A stretch of 64,000 nucleotides of DNA from assembly GCA_944324075.1 (NCBI GenBank), contig CALUUZ010000004.1:1-64000 (forward strand), given 5' to 3'. The position numbers and the translations under genes are program-made. The notes beneath the pieces were generated by a model that searched no databases, had not been told where the DNA came from, and saw only the letters and a program-made list of their open reading frames with translations. Every line of letters begins with the position of its first letter. The first letter of the stretch is position 1. Source of the stretch: Candidatus Mailhella excrementigallinarum (GTDB lineage: Bacteria; Desulfobacterota; Desulfovibrionia; Desulfovibrionales; Desulfovibrionaceae). Positions 44,579 to 53,613 of this stretch are shown in pieces.

Positions 44579-46651
44579 ATGCGCCTTACGCTTTTGACAA
44601 AATTACTTCTGTACATTCTGACTCCGGCGCTGCTTGGTCTGGTGACTGTAGCCGGGTTCAGCTTCCATACGGCGGAAAAAGCCCTGGTTTCAAAGACAGC
44701 GGAAGATATGACGCTGATTGTAGAGCAACAGCAAAGGCTGTTGGCAAACATGGGAGCCGAACTTGGTGACAGTATAGAAAACAGCGCCCACTCCGCCCAC
44801 TTCCGGGATCTGCTGCAGGAATATGCAAGTGGAGGCTCCTCTTCTCGTCTGGAAGCACTGAAATCCTCAGCTTCCACTGAACTGAGCAGTTTTGTCAGCG
44901 ATTATGAACTTATTCGCGAAGCTGGTCTTATCTCTGCGGACGGCACTGTTCTTGCGCACAGTTCTCCGGACCAAAACGGAACGTCACGGGCAGAGAGAAA
45001 CTATTTTAAAGCAGGCATGCAAAATCAGAAGACCGTAGAAAACCTCATAAGTTCAACGACAAAAGAACAAACAACAATTATAGCTGTTCCCGTCTCCATT
45101 GATGGAAAATCACTGGGAGTCCTGTTTGCGGATATAGACATCCCCGCACTGAGTTCAAGATCAACAGATATAGTAAAACTCGGCAGTACAGGTATATGTT
45201 ACGTTTACAGTGAAAAAGGCACCATCCTCATGCATCCCAACAAAAGTTATATTGGAGATGACGACTCAAAGGAGGAATGGGTACGCCAGATTCTGAGCAA
45301 GGGTAATGGAAGACAGGAATATGAATGGGACGGGAGGCAAAAGGTTGCCTATTTCCGTTCCATTCCTGAAATGGGCTGGATTCTTGTGCTGGCCCAGGAG
45401 AGGGAGGAAGTTCTCCGCCCCATTACTTCCATGCTGTACAGCAATATTATTCTGGTAACTGTTTCAATCCTTATTGTAGGGCTGATTATCTTCACTTTTG
45501 CGCGAAATATCAGTTCTACTCTTAAAGGCGGAGCCAATTTCGTTACCACTATAGCAGAAGGAAACCTCACCGTTTCTCCTGAAATGCAGGCTGAACTGGA
45601 TAAGGCAAGCCGACGGGGCGACGAGATAGGTACGCTTTCGCGCGGTATCGGACATATGGTGGATAATATCCGTCAGCTCTTTGCTGAAGCGGAACAGAAG
45701 ACGCATGAAGCTGAAGCTGCCACGGAAGAAGCGCACAAGGCGCTGGAAGATGCGCAGGCCGCCCGCCGGGAAGCGGAAAACGCCAGACGCGAAGGCATGC
45801 TGACTGCCGCCACGCAGGTGGAAGAAGCTGTATCCATCATCTCTTCCGCCTCTACCGAGCTTTCCGCCCAGATTGAACAGGCAGGCAGGGGCGCGGAGGA
45901 ACAGGCGGCTCGTACGGAAGAAACAGCCTCTGCAATGGAAGAGATGAACAGTACTGTGCTGGAAGTGGCCAGAAATGCCGGAGACGCGGCAAAAATGTCC
46001 TCTCAGGCCAGGGAAAAGGCGGAAGAAGGCGAGAGAGTTGTACAGAACGCACTGGAAAGCATCAAGGAAGTCCAGCGTCTGGCCCTGAAACTCATGGCAG
46101 ACATGAAGGTTCTGGATGGCCATGCCCAGTCCATCAGCCAGGTTATGAGCGTGATTTCCGACATAGCGGATCAGACCAATCTGCTGGCGCTCAATGCGGC
46201 CATTGAAGCCGCCCGGGCAGGGGAAGCGGGACGGGGATTCGCCGTAGTTGCAGATGAAGTTCGCAAGCTGGCGGAAAAAACCATGGCTTCGACATCCCAG
46301 GTAGGTGACGCTATTACAGCCATTCAGGAAAGCGCCAACCAGAGCATGCGGCAGGTGGAAACGGCGGTACACAGTATTGACACGGCTACGGAACTGGCCG
46401 GACATTCCGGCGAAGCGCTTGAAGAAATAGTAAAAATAACGGAAAGTACGGAGGATCAGGTCCGGGCCATCGCCGCCGCCTCCGAACAACAGTCAGCTTC
46501 CAGCGAAGAAATCAACAGATCGGTTACCCAGGTTACAACCATCGCGGGGGAAACCGCTCGTGCCATGGAGGAAGCAACTCATGCGGTATCGGATCTTGCC
46601 CGGCAGGCACAGATCCTCAATAGCCTTGTCGAAGACATGCGGCGGGCATGA
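44579..46651 (+). CDS. Methyl-accepting chemotaxis protein with dCache-like sensor
   Basis: Chemoreceptor of 690 residues. TM1 is at about residues 7-30; the periplasmic region (about 31-285) looks like a double-Cache sensor, with [19 protein letters not shown] and [15 protein letters not shown] typical of PAS-like Cache folds. TM2 lies at about 286-306, then HAMP and the signalling domain with tip [20 protein letters not shown] (about 530). No C-terminal CheR-tether peptide is seen. The signalling half closely matches that of the receptor at 720, while the sensors are unrelated. An AAAGGAGG ribosome binding site supports the start. Confidence 0.94.
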   Translation: MRLTLLTKLLLYILTPALLGLVTVAGFSFHTAEKALVSKTAEDMTLIVEQQQRLLANMGAELGDSIENSAHSAHFRDLLQEYASGGSSSRLEALKSSASTELSSFVSDYELIREAGLISADGTVLAHSSPDQNGTSRAERNYFKAGMQNQKTVENLISSTTKEQTTIIAVPVSIDGKSLGVLFADIDIPALSSRSTDIVKLGSTGICYVYSEKGTILMHPNKSYIGDDDSKEEWVRQILSKGNGRQEYEWDGRQKVAYFRSIPEMGWILVLAQEREEVLRPITSMLYSNIILVTVSILIVGLIIFTFARNISSTLKGGANFVTTIAEGNLTVSPEMQAELDKASRRGDEIGTLSRGIGHMVDNIRQLFAEAEQKTHEAEAATEEAHKALEDAQAARREAENARREGMLTAATQVEEAVSIISSASTELSAQIEQAGRGAEEQAARTEETASAMEEMNSTVLEVARNAGDAAKMSSQAREKAEEGERVVQNALESIKEVQRLALKLMADMKVLDGHAQSISQVMSVISDIADQTNLLALNAAIEAARAGEAGRGFAVVADEVRKLAEKTMASTSQVGDAITAIQESANQSMRQVETAVHSIDTATELAGHSGEALEEIVKITESTEDQVRAIAAASEQQSASSEEINRSVTQVTTIAGETARAMEEATHAVSDLARQAQILNSLVEDMRRA

Positions 46652-46657
46652 GATACG

Positions 46658-46679
46658 AAAGGGGCGAAAACGCCCCTTT
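46658..46679 (+). terminator. Rho-independent terminator after the chemoreceptor
   Basis: AAAGGGGCG-AAAA-CGCCCCTTT, a 9-bp stem with T run, starts seven bases after the stop. Confidence 0.85.
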
Positions 46680-46743
46680 ACTCATCCTGCATCCCTGTCA
46701 TCGCTGCTGAACAAATCCGTCTTACCTCCAGAATGTTCTTTCC

Positions 46744-47025
46744 ATGCAGGAGAATGTGTCGCCCGAAGAAGCGTGCCTCTCCCAGGCTATCCGCCTCCCG
46801 CTTGACGTCCTGATTGATATTTCCATATCGTACAGAAAGGCAGGTGTCGAAGCGCTCGCTGCGGATCCCGGCGATGAAAATCTCCAGGCTCTTGCCGTAG
46901 TTGCTGAAAATACGCGCTTCTATCTGGAACTGCTCAAAAAGCAAACTGCTTCCGTCGAAAAAATTCAGAATATTGTGTCAGCCTATCGGCTCAAAACGGC
47001 ACGGCCGGACACGCTCAGGCAATAG
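46744..47025 (+). CDS. Small helical hypothetical protein
   Basis: Open frame of 93 residues (MQENVSPEEACLSQAIRLPL at the start), predicted mostly helical and soluble, with codon use like that of neighbouring genes. It lacks a clear ribosome binding site and lies just after a terminator, so it needs its own promoter. An opposing frame of 88 codons on the minus strand has less typical codons. I do not recognise the family. Confidence 0.5.
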   Translation: MQENVSPEEACLSQAIRLPLDVLIDISISYRKAGVEALAADPGDENLQALAVVAENTRFYLELLKKQTASVEKIQNIVSAYRLKTARPDTLRQ

Positions 47026-47026
47026 C

Positions 47027-47203
47027 GGAGCATTTTCAAATCAAAAATGCCGATGAGTTTCACGCCGACGGCTGAAGGTGCTGGGGGGCTCCCCTGTCCG
47101 GTATTGCCGCAATTCGCTTGCAGTGTCAGACTCCGGCAGAAAAAGTGAAGTCTGCTGTTCGGAACCGGCGGCAGGCTGCCGGATATTTTCAGTCGCAGGA
47201 TGC
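47027..47203 (-). repeat. Type I dispersed repeat, diverged full copy
   Basis: Minus-strand copy with GACTGAAAATATCCGGCAGCC, CTGCCGGAGTCTGACACTGC, the loop hairpin CTGCAA-GCGAA-TTGCGG (imperfect) and the right-end hairpin GGCATTTTTGATTTGAAAATGCTC region. The arms of the central stem no longer pair fully. Confidence 0.65.
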
Positions 47204-47209
47204 CTCAAG

Positions 47210-47896
47210 TTACTTTCCCGCCAGCGCCCGGCTTTCCTCCAAATGATGGAGAATGTCGTCCACGGGCACGGAACCGTCAAGGCAGATGGTGTACCAGTGC
47301 TTCTTGTTCATATGCCAGCCGGGTAAGCAGGCTCCCCTCTCCATACGCGCGGCAATGTCCCCGGGCCTGCCGCGCAGATCGAGGATATCAACAAGAGTAT
47401 CGGAGTCCAGGCCCAGCTTGTGTTTCGCCAGCACCAGCAGAACAGCATACCACTTGCTGCTGTCCCTGCGTCGCAGGACTGCATTGTCGGGAAACTTCGG
47501 CCAGAGAAACTCCGGCTCTTCCTGCCACATATCACGAGCATGGCGGAGGACCTGCTGCGCTTCGGCACTCTGGAACACAAACGGTACAAAACAGGAATCG
47601 GCAACAGCCTTCAGGACGGCCCCGACTTCTTCCCTGACCCTGCCCACAAAGGCCCCGTGCGCGCCCGGAGTCTGGTGCAGCACATATTCTTCGCCTGCAG
47701 CCGTATCCACCAGATTCGTCGCAACCGCGCCTGCCGCGTCAATGACAACGGACAGAAGAAAATGCCCCTCCAGTATCGGCACGGCATACTTGTGGCCGCC
47801 GCCGTCCGGCCTGAACCCGAACGAGCCGAGACGTTCGGGCACGCATCGCTTGCGAGCGAAAAACAGAGCATCGAAAGGTGCGCCGTCCATATTCAT
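47210..47896 (-). CDS. MmcQ/YjbR-type protein
   Basis: Protein of 228 residues. The C-terminal 110 residues match the YjbR double-wing DNA-binding-like fold: FLWPKFPDNAVLRRRDSSKW, YAVLLVL, then VDILDLRGRPGDIAARM and LPGWHMNKKHWYTICLDGSV. The N-terminal part (about 1-110), with its FVGRVREEVGAVLKAVAD segment, is an additional domain that I do not recognise. It is the last gene of the lptF-lptG transcript, 22 bases after lptG. Its function is unknown. Confidence 0.8.
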   Translation of the reverse strand: MNMDGAPFDALFFARKRCVPERLGSFGFRPDGGGHKYAVPILEGHFLLSVVIDAAGAVATNLVDTAAGEEYVLHQTPGAHGAFVGRVREEVGAVLKAVADSCFVPFVFQSAEAQQVLRHARDMWQEEPEFLWPKFPDNAVLRRRDSSKWYAVLLVLAKHKLGLDSDTLVDILDLRGRPGDIAARMERGACLPGWHMNKKHWYTICLDGSVPVDDILHHLEESRALAGK

Positions 47897-47918
47897 GGGC
47901 GCGTCTCCGGAAACGACA

Positions 47919-48986
47919 TCAGCGCCTCAGCCCGGCATAGTGCAGGCGCAGCAGCGCAATGCACAGCAGTATGACCTGAGGCCCCCAGGCTCCCGCCACG
48001 GGCGGAACCAGACCGCGCTGCCCCATGGTATCACCGAACAGAGTCAGCACATAGACCACAAAGGTCACGACAATGGCAAGCGCCACCGCCATATATACGT
48101 TGTCCCGCCAGGACACTATGGCGGCTGCGACAAGCGCCATGACCATCAGTGAAGCTGCATAGGCCAGCTTGCCGTGCCACAGGGTCTGAAGCCCTTCCAC
48201 GTTGGACCCCGCATCCCTCAGCCGGGTGATGGCTTCTCCAAGCAGCCAGAAGGAAAGCTGCTCGGGCTTCTCGCTTTCAGACACAAAAAACAGGCTTGCA
48301 TCCTGCGTCAGCGGCAGCGCCAGTTCCGCGACCTGTTCGGAAACATACTCTTCCGGCCGGATACGCAGAGCGTCGAGCGCCGTCCAGCTTCCCCCGCGCG
48401 TTTCAAAACGGGATGCTCTGATTACGGTGTCGAACCGCAGTCCGTCATCCGAAAGCTGATACGCGGCCAGATCCCGGCCCTGACCGTCTTCGCGCAGTTC
48501 ACCGGCAGATACTATCCAGTCGTGGTCACTGAACCACAGATTGTCCAGCACCCTCAGAGAACTCTTCCTCTGACGCACCTGCTCCTGCCATATCCGACCG
48601 GCCATCTCTTCACCCTTGATGCCGAAGTACTGGGAGCAGCCGAACTGGATGATCCCCCAGAACAAGGCGCACCACACGAGCATGACGGTTATCGTGCCGG
48701 GAGAAATTCCTCCGGCCTGAAGGGCCGTGCTCTCCCGGTTATGCGCCATGAGGCAGAGCAGAATGACGGAAGCCAGCAGGAATACTGCAGGCAGAATCTG
48801 GGCAATGATGCCGGGCAGGCGCGCCGCATAGTACAGCAGCATCAGCATCGGGCTTGCTCCGGCATCGAGAAGGACGTCAAGCCGATCCACCATATCCGTG
48901 AGCATGAACATCCCGCCGCCCAGTGCAAGGGTGAGCAGCAGCAGCCGGGCATGACGGAAAAAGAGATAACGGAACAGCAGACTCAT
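47919..48986 (-). CDS. lptG: LPS export permease LptG
   Basis: YjgQ-type inner-membrane permease of 355 residues that, with LptF and the LptB ATPase, extracts LPS from the inner membrane. Three N-terminal membrane segments (about 12-30, 52-76, 98-118), a periplasmic beta-rich domain (about 120-265) and three C-terminal segments are visible. It overlaps lptF by four bases (ATGA). No lptB, lptC or lptA is in the window. The lptF/lptG distinction rests on gene order. Confidence 0.85.
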   Translation of the reverse strand: MSLLFRYLFFRHARLLLLTLALGGGMFMLTDMVDRLDVLLDAGASPMLMLLYYAARLPGIIAQILPAVFLLASVILLCLMAHNRESTALQAGGISPGTITVMLVWCALFWGIIQFGCSQYFGIKGEEMAGRIWQEQVRQRKSSLRVLDNLWFSDHDWIVSAGELREDGQGRDLAAYQLSDDGLRFDTVIRASRFETRGGSWTALDALRIRPEEYVSEQVAELALPLTQDASLFFVSESEKPEQLSFWLLGEAITRLRDAGSNVEGLQTLWHGKLAYAASLMVMALVAAAIVSWRDNVYMAVALAIVVTFVVYVLTLFGDTMGQRGLVPPVAGAWGPQVILLCIALLRLHYAGLRR

Positions 48987-50185
48987 GCCGTTCCCTCCCT
49001 GTTCCTGCCGGCACTTCCTTCTCCGGCGTCACGCTTCTTTCTCGACTGGCGGAAACGCCGCAGCCATTCCAGCGCGTGGGGCATACGTTCCTGAGCCGCC
49101 AGATGAAACCCCTCCAGGCCAAACAGCAGAAAAGCCAGATTGGGCGCCCACACGCAGTATAACGGATTGACCCCGTTGTATTTGCCCATGTTCATGCCGC
49201 TCGAAAGCACGGTATAATACAACAGAAAAATTACCAGCCCCATGACCATGCCGCTCTGCCGCCGCACACCTTCCAGAGAAACCGCCACAGGAATGGCGAT
49301 AAGGGAAAGCAGAATGCATGCCAGGGGGAAGACCACCCGCGAATGCCGCTCGACAATCACCTTGTTGGCAAACCATTGATCGGTTCTGGCAAGCTCGCTG
49401 TCATCCGCGCCCATAAGCTGACTCCACGTCATCTCTCCCGGCTTGAGCGGCCCCATATCCAGAGACCTGAACATTTCACTCAGCTGCAGGCGGACGACGT
49501 ATTCCTCAAACCCGAGCGTAGTGACGGCATCGCCGCGCTCGGTATAGATACGTCCGTTCTTGAGCAGGAACAGCAGCTCCCCCAGCTTGTAGTCCACTCC
49601 CAGGCTCCCCAGGGGCGCAAGAATGGTGAGGCGCATGTCCGGACGGGATTTATCCTCCACCAGCACCTGCGCCAGCGTTCCCCTTTCCGGATCCACTCGT
49701 CGGGCAAAGAACACCTTGTTCGGAATATCCTGATTGAACACGCCGGGCCGGAGAACAACCCGCGCTCTGCTGCTGGCGATATCCAGCACCTCGGTACGAA
49801 AATGCCCCGCCCCCCAGCCGACCAGAAACAGCGTGACCCACAGGGAAAACAACGTACAGAGACAACTGAACAGCAGAGGTGCGGGCAGCATCTGATACAG
49901 ACTTACCCCCCCCGCCTTGAGCGCGATCAGTTCACGATCCGAACTCATGCGCAGGAAGGTCAGAAACACGGCGAGCATGCACGCAACCGGCATGATATAC
50001 TGCAGCAGGGAAGGCGTCAGATAGGCGAACAGGCGCAGAGTATCCCCCATTCCCAGTTCCAGCCCCAGCAGCATATCCCGCAGACGCATTGCCTGTCCCA
50101 TGAGAATGAACAGCAGGAGAACCGCGAGGGAAAGCGCGAATACCTTGCTGAATTCGGCAAAAAGCCGACGCTGCAGAAGATTCAT
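48983..50185 (-). CDS. lptF: LPS export permease LptF
   Basis: YjgP-type permease of 400 residues, partner of LptG in the LptB2FG exporter. It starts MNLLQRRLFAEFSKVFALSL and has FLRMSSDRELIALKAGGVSL in the cytoplasmic loop that contacts LptB, then a periplasmic domain and three C-terminal membrane helices. A 40-residue basic tail (RRFRQSRKKRDAGEG) follows the last helix. It is coupled to the small gene upstream and to lptG downstream by four-base overlaps. Confidence 0.88.
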   Translation of the reverse strand: MNLLQRRLFAEFSKVFALSLAVLLLFILMGQAMRLRDMLLGLELGMGDTLRLFAYLTPSLLQYIMPVACMLAVFLTFLRMSSDRELIALKAGGVSLYQMLPAPLLFSCLCTLFSLWVTLFLVGWGAGHFRTEVLDIASSRARVVLRPGVFNQDIPNKVFFARRVDPERGTLAQVLVEDKSRPDMRLTILAPLGSLGVDYKLGELLFLLKNGRIYTERGDAVTTLGFEEYVVRLQLSEMFRSLDMGPLKPGEMTWSQLMGADDSELARTDQWFANKVIVERHSRVVFPLACILLSLIAIPVAVSLEGVRRQSGMVMGLVIFLLYYTVLSSGMNMGKYNGVNPLYCVWAPNLAFLLFGLEGFHLAAQERMPHALEWLRRFRQSRKKRDAGEGSAGRNREGTA

Positions 50186-50397
50186 TCCGGAGTTTTTCCT
50201 TTCACGACCCGCTCAAGCAGCGCGGTCAGTCTTGCGCTCCTCGCCGGCGACAGATTGAAGCGCGCTCCCGCTTCATCAAGCAAGGCCGACAACTCCCTCT
50301 CACTCGTCCGTCCTTCGCTCTTCAGCTCCTGCAGGCGCTCCTCGGCAAACGCAAGAGCCCGGCGCACCAGTTCATCTTCCCGCATGATGGTCGTCAT
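50182..50397 (-). CDS. Small hypothetical protein in the lpt operon
   Basis: 71 residues, charged and probably helical (ALAFAEERLQELKSEGRTSE), with no Cys or membrane segment. It overlaps lptF and the upstream hydrolase gene by four bases on each side, so it is almost certainly translated. It does not match XseB or other short proteins I know. Confidence 0.7.
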   Translation of the reverse strand: MTTIMREDELVRRALAFAEERLQELKSEGRTSERELSALLDEAGARFNLSPARSARLTALLERVVKGKTPE

Positions 50398-51092
50398 GCG
50401 GTTTCCGCCTCAAATTCCGCCCGCTCGCCCGGCTTCAGGCATACGGCCCGGCATCCCGGAGCCTCCAGCGCAAGCGCGCCGACAAAAGATTCCGCTGTGG
50501 GCGCAAGAACGGGGAACGTGCCGTAATGCATGGGAACCGCGCTCCGCACCCCAAGCAGCGCACAGGCGCGGGCGGCCTGTACGCCGTCCATGGTATAGAA
50601 GCCTCCTGCGGGCAGCAGGGCTACATCAGGAGAAAACTGCCTCCCGATAAGCGCCATGTCGCCGAACAGGCAGGTATCTCCCGCATGATAGATCACGCCG
50701 CCGCCGGGAAGTTCCAGCACAAAACCGACGGGAACTCCCCACCGTTCACAGGAATGAAACGCCGGAGTCATGGTCACCCGCACGCCGCGCAGTTCCGCCG
50801 TGCCGCCCATGTTCCAGCCTGTCACCTGGGCGGCGGGCACCCCCTCTTCAACACAATGGGCGGCCAGCTCAACAATGCCGCCCAGCGCCGCGCCTGTCTC
50901 GCGGGCGATCTCAACGGCCTGCCCCAGATGATCACCGTGATCATGCGTCACCAGAACAACATCAGGCCGGGGAACGCTCCTCCAGTCCGGAGCGAGAGGA
51001 TTACCTTCAAAAAAGGGATCAATCAGGATGCTCACACCCCCCGAAAAAATCTGCATATTGGAATGGCCGTGCCATAAAATGGAAAAAGACAT
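50394..51092 (-). CDS. Metal-dependent hydrolase, UPF0173 / metallo-beta-lactamase fold
   Basis: Protein of 232 residues with the metallo-beta-lactamase metal motif THDHGDHLG, a further IYHAGDTCLFGDM and the C-terminal VPMHYGTFPVLAP, the pattern of the UPF0173 (YtkL-like) group. Its substrate is unknown. The ATG at 51092 follows AGGGGGCATCC and is preferred to one six codons upstream. It is the first gene of the minus-strand operon that continues with lptF and lptG. Confidence 0.88.
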   Translation of the reverse strand: MSFSILWHGHSNMQIFSGGVSILIDPFFEGNPLAPDWRSVPRPDVVLVTHDHGDHLGQAVEIARETGAALGGIVELAAHCVEEGVPAAQVTGWNMGGTAELRGVRVTMTPAFHSCERWGVPVGFVLELPGGGVIYHAGDTCLFGDMALIGRQFSPDVALLPAGGFYTMDGVQAARACALLGVRSAVPMHYGTFPVLAPTAESFVGALALEAPGCRAVCLKPGERAEFEAETA

Positions 51093-51587
51093 GGATGCCC
51101 CCTGACGCATGCTGCAATTAACACAGAATTAACATTCCAGGGAAACGCTTTAATCAGGTTTCCCGCGGTGTTGTGGAGCAGGACAGCCCGCATGGCGCGA
51201 ATGGGGGAAAACTTGTATTTCCCGCCAGCCGAGCGGCCCGGCCTGCACTTCCAGGCAAGAGGCGAAATCCTCTTCGGCATGGATATGGATCTGATGTGTT
51301 CTGCTTCTCCGCAAAATGCCTTGCGGGTAAAGAAAAAAGTCCATTCTCCTCCGCAGATGAGGATTGCACTGGCGAACCACCCGGAATCTCATAATCTCTG
51401 CAGATCCCGCCAGCAGCCTCCAGCGCCGCCTTCTTCCCTTTATTATGAACGGTGCGCGCTCCCGGGTCAAGCCGGAGACAGGGCGCATGGCCGACCTCAA
51501 CGCCCGGGATGTTCGCGTCTCCGGTGGTCAAGGAAATTTTCGGCACGGCTCCGCAGCAGCGCGAGGGGCCGTACTGCCGGAAAACGC
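51093..51587. other. Gene-free stretch between the hydrolase and rpsB promoters
   Basis: Open frames occur on both strands here, but none has a ribosome binding site, a recognisable family or a consistent codon pattern. It must hold the promoter of the minus-strand lpt operon; AT-rich DNA at 51112-51155 is the likely place. Confidence 0.4.
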
Positions 51588-51616
51588 TTGCCTTTTTCCA
51601 GTTCCGGCACTATATA
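51588..51616 (+). promoter_or_regulatory. Candidate rpsB promoter
   Basis: TTGCCT, a 17-base spacer and TATATA give a plausible sigma-70 promoter, 120 bases before the rpsB start. Confidence 0.45.
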
Positions 51617-51623
51617 TTTCCGT

Positions 51624-51736
51624 TCACATAAACCACACACACCGGCAGCGGCTCCCGGTCCCGCGCCATATGGAGCGGGCGGAGCGTTTCGGTGAAGCCG
51701 GTGTGGAGGAAAAACCTTTTTTCAAGGAGCTTTGTC
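51624..51736 (+). promoter_or_regulatory. Structured rpsB leader, possible S2 autoregulatory site
   Basis: The leader can fold with an outer stem CACACCGGC / GCCGGTGTG (51639-51647 with 51691-51699) around an inner CCCGC-gccatatgga-GCGGG. rpsB leaders are known targets of S2 feedback in other bacteria; this structure is my own reading and unproven. Confidence 0.35.
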
Positions 51737-52498
51737 ATGGCTTATGTCAGCATGAAGCAAATGCTGGAAACGGGCGTGCATTTCGGCCATCAGACCCGCC
51801 GCTGGAATCCCAAGATGCGTCCCTTCATTTTCGGCGCCCGCAACGGCATTCACATTATCGATCTTCAGCAGACCGTGAAGCTGTTCCGCACCGCGCACGA
51901 CAAGCTGGTGGAAACCGTGGCCGGCGGCGGCAAGGTACTGTTCATCGGCACCAAGCGCCAGGCTCAGGAAGCCGTGGCCGCCGAAGCCACCCGCGCCGGG
52001 CAGCCCTATGTCACCAACCGCTGGATGGGCGGCACTCTGACCAACTTCGTCACCATTCAGAAAAGCATCGAACGCCTGAAGAAGCTTGAAGCCATGTTCG
52101 CCGACGGTTCCATCAACCGTTATCAGAAAAAGGAAATTCTGACCCTCCAGCGCGAACTCGACAAGCTCAATCTGACCCTCGGCGGCATCAAGGATATGGA
52201 GCAGCTGCCGCAGCTGGCCTTCATCATCGATCCGCACCGCGAAGACATTGCGGTGAAAGAATGCCGCAAGCTGGGCATTCCGATTGTGGCCGTGACCGAT
52301 ACCAACTGCGATCCCGATGTCATCGACTACATCATTCCCGGCAATGACGATGCCATCCGTGCCATTAAACTGTTTGTGAACGCCATGGCCGAAGCCTGCA
52401 TCGAAGGTGCCGCCATGCAGAAGGAAGACGGCGCGGCTGATCCCGAAGCGGCCATGCAGAAAGCCGCCGAACAGGAAGCCGCCGCTGAAGCCGAATAG
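51737..52498 (+). CDS. rpsB: 30S ribosomal protein S2
   Basis: S2 of 253 residues. It starts [20 protein letters not shown] and has the family blocks [30 protein letters not shown] and [19 protein letters not shown], with an Ala/Glu-rich C-terminal tail. The ATG at 51737 has an AAGGAG ribosome binding site; the upstream open frame is leader. tsf follows after 31 bases. Confidence 0.98.
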   Translation: MAYVSMKQMLETGVHFGHQTRRWNPKMRPFIFGARNGIHIIDLQQTVKLFRTAHDKLVETVAGGGKVLFIGTKRQAQEAVAAEATRAGQPYVTNRWMGGTLTNFVTIQKSIERLKKLEAMFADGSINRYQKKEILTLQRELDKLNLTLGGIKDMEQLPQLAFIIDPHREDIAVKECRKLGIPIVAVTDTNCDPDVIDYIIPGNDDAIRAIKLFVNAMAEACIEGAAMQKEDGAADPEAAMQKAAEQEAAAEAE

Positions 52499-52529
52499 GG
52501 CATAACCCCTCACCTAACGGAGTATTGCC

Positions 52530-53378
52530 ATGAATATTACTGCCTCCATGGTAAAAGACCTGCGCGAAAAGACCGGTGCGGGCATGATGGACTGCAAGAA
52601 GGCCCTTGCCGAGTGTGAAGCCGATCTGGAAAAGGCCATTGACTGGCTGCGCCAGAAGGGTCTTTCCAAGGCCGCCAAGCGGGCTGATCGCGCCACGTCC
52701 GAAGGCGTGATCGCCGAATGGATGTCTGAAGACGGCAAGTCCGCCGTCATGGTTGAAGTGAAGTGCGAAACCGACTTCGTCGCCCGCGGAGACAAGTTCA
52801 GGGAATTCGCCGATGCCGTGGTCAGGAAGATCGCAGATGTCCGGCCTGCCGCTCTTGAAGACGCCGGTCTCCAGGACATGCTGAATGAAACCATTGCCGC
52901 CACAGGTGAAAATGTCACGCTGGGCAGATTTGTCCGTATCGACGTCGACGGCGCGGGGCTGGTGGGCGCGTACGTCCACGCCAACGGCAAAATTGCTTCC
53001 ATGGTCGAAGTGAAGTGCGACTCCGACGCCGTGGCCGCCTCGGAAGGCGTCAGGGAGTGTGCCAAAAACGTGGCGATGCAGATTGCCGCCGCCAACCCCC
53101 TGGCTCTGGACGCTTCCTGCCTCGATCCCGCCCTCATGGAGCGTGAACGCGAAGTGTACCGCCAGAAGGCGCGTGAAGAAGGCAAGCCTGAAAATATCAT
53201 CGACAAGATTGCCGAAGGCGCAGTGAAAAAGTACTGCAAGGAAGTCTGCCTGCTGGAGCAGCCCTATATCCGCGATGACAAGCAGAGCATCGCCGATCTG
53301 CTCAAGGCTACCGGCAAGGCCGCCGGAGGCGCGGTCAGCCTCGGCAGGTTCTTCCGCATTCAGCTTGGCGCGGAATAA
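52530..53378 (+). CDS. tsf: Elongation factor Ts
   Basis: EF-Ts of 282 residues, the guanine nucleotide exchange factor of EF-Tu. The N-terminal domain has the signature LREKTGAGMMDCKKALAEC, the core the EF-Tu contact VEVKCETDFVARGDKF and a second repeat VEVKCDSDAVAASEGV. It is co-transcribed with rpsB and followed by a terminator. Confidence 0.97.
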   Translation: MNITASMVKDLREKTGAGMMDCKKALAECEADLEKAIDWLRQKGLSKAAKRADRATSEGVIAEWMSEDGKSAVMVEVKCETDFVARGDKFREFADAVVRKIADVRPAALEDAGLQDMLNETIAATGENVTLGRFVRIDVDGAGLVGAYVHANGKIASMVEVKCDSDAVAASEGVRECAKNVAMQIAAANPLALDASCLDPALMEREREVYRQKAREEGKPENIIDKIAEGAVKKYCKEVCLLEQPYIRDDKQSIADLLKATGKAAGGAVSLGRFFRIQLGAE

Positions 53379-53408
53379 GTTTCCGTAGGAAACATCCGTA
53401 TACTGCAG

Positions 53409-53442
53409 AAAGCCCCGCCTTCCGGACGGAAGGCGGGGCTTT
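53409..53442 (+). terminator. Terminator after tsf
   Basis: AAAGCCCCGCCTTCC-GGAC-GGAAGGCGGGGCTTT, a perfect 15-bp stem with a short T run, 30 bases after tsf. Confidence 0.85.
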
Positions 53443-53534
53443 CCGCGCAGATTCCATCGGCAAAGGTGTTTTCAGACAGCCTGAACATGCGCACAGGGTC
53501 GGACAGGGCGAGCCTCCTGCGGCGGCGTGAAATC

Positions 53535-53588
53535 AGGGAACCGGAAACAGGGGGCCGGCCTGCAGGATATTTTCAATCAGAAAACGTC
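53535..53588 (-). repeat. Type I dispersed repeat, left-end fragment
   Basis: Minus-strand fragment reading GACGTTTTCTGATTGAAAA, TATCCTGCAGGCCGGCC, CCCTGTTTCCGG. Only the left third of the element is present. Confidence 0.6.
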
Positions 53589-53613
53589 CATGATATCGGA
53601 ACGCCCGTCCTCC

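Noticed and set aside
46678..46944. Minus-strand frame of 88 codons opposite the 93-residue gene
   Set aside because: Less typical codon use, no ribosome binding site, and it runs into the terminator of the chemoreceptor.
51154..51695. Open frames on both strands between the hydrolase and rpsB
   Set aside because: No ribosome binding site, no family resemblance, and Pro/Arg/Ser-rich products; one frame runs across the likely rpsB promoter.
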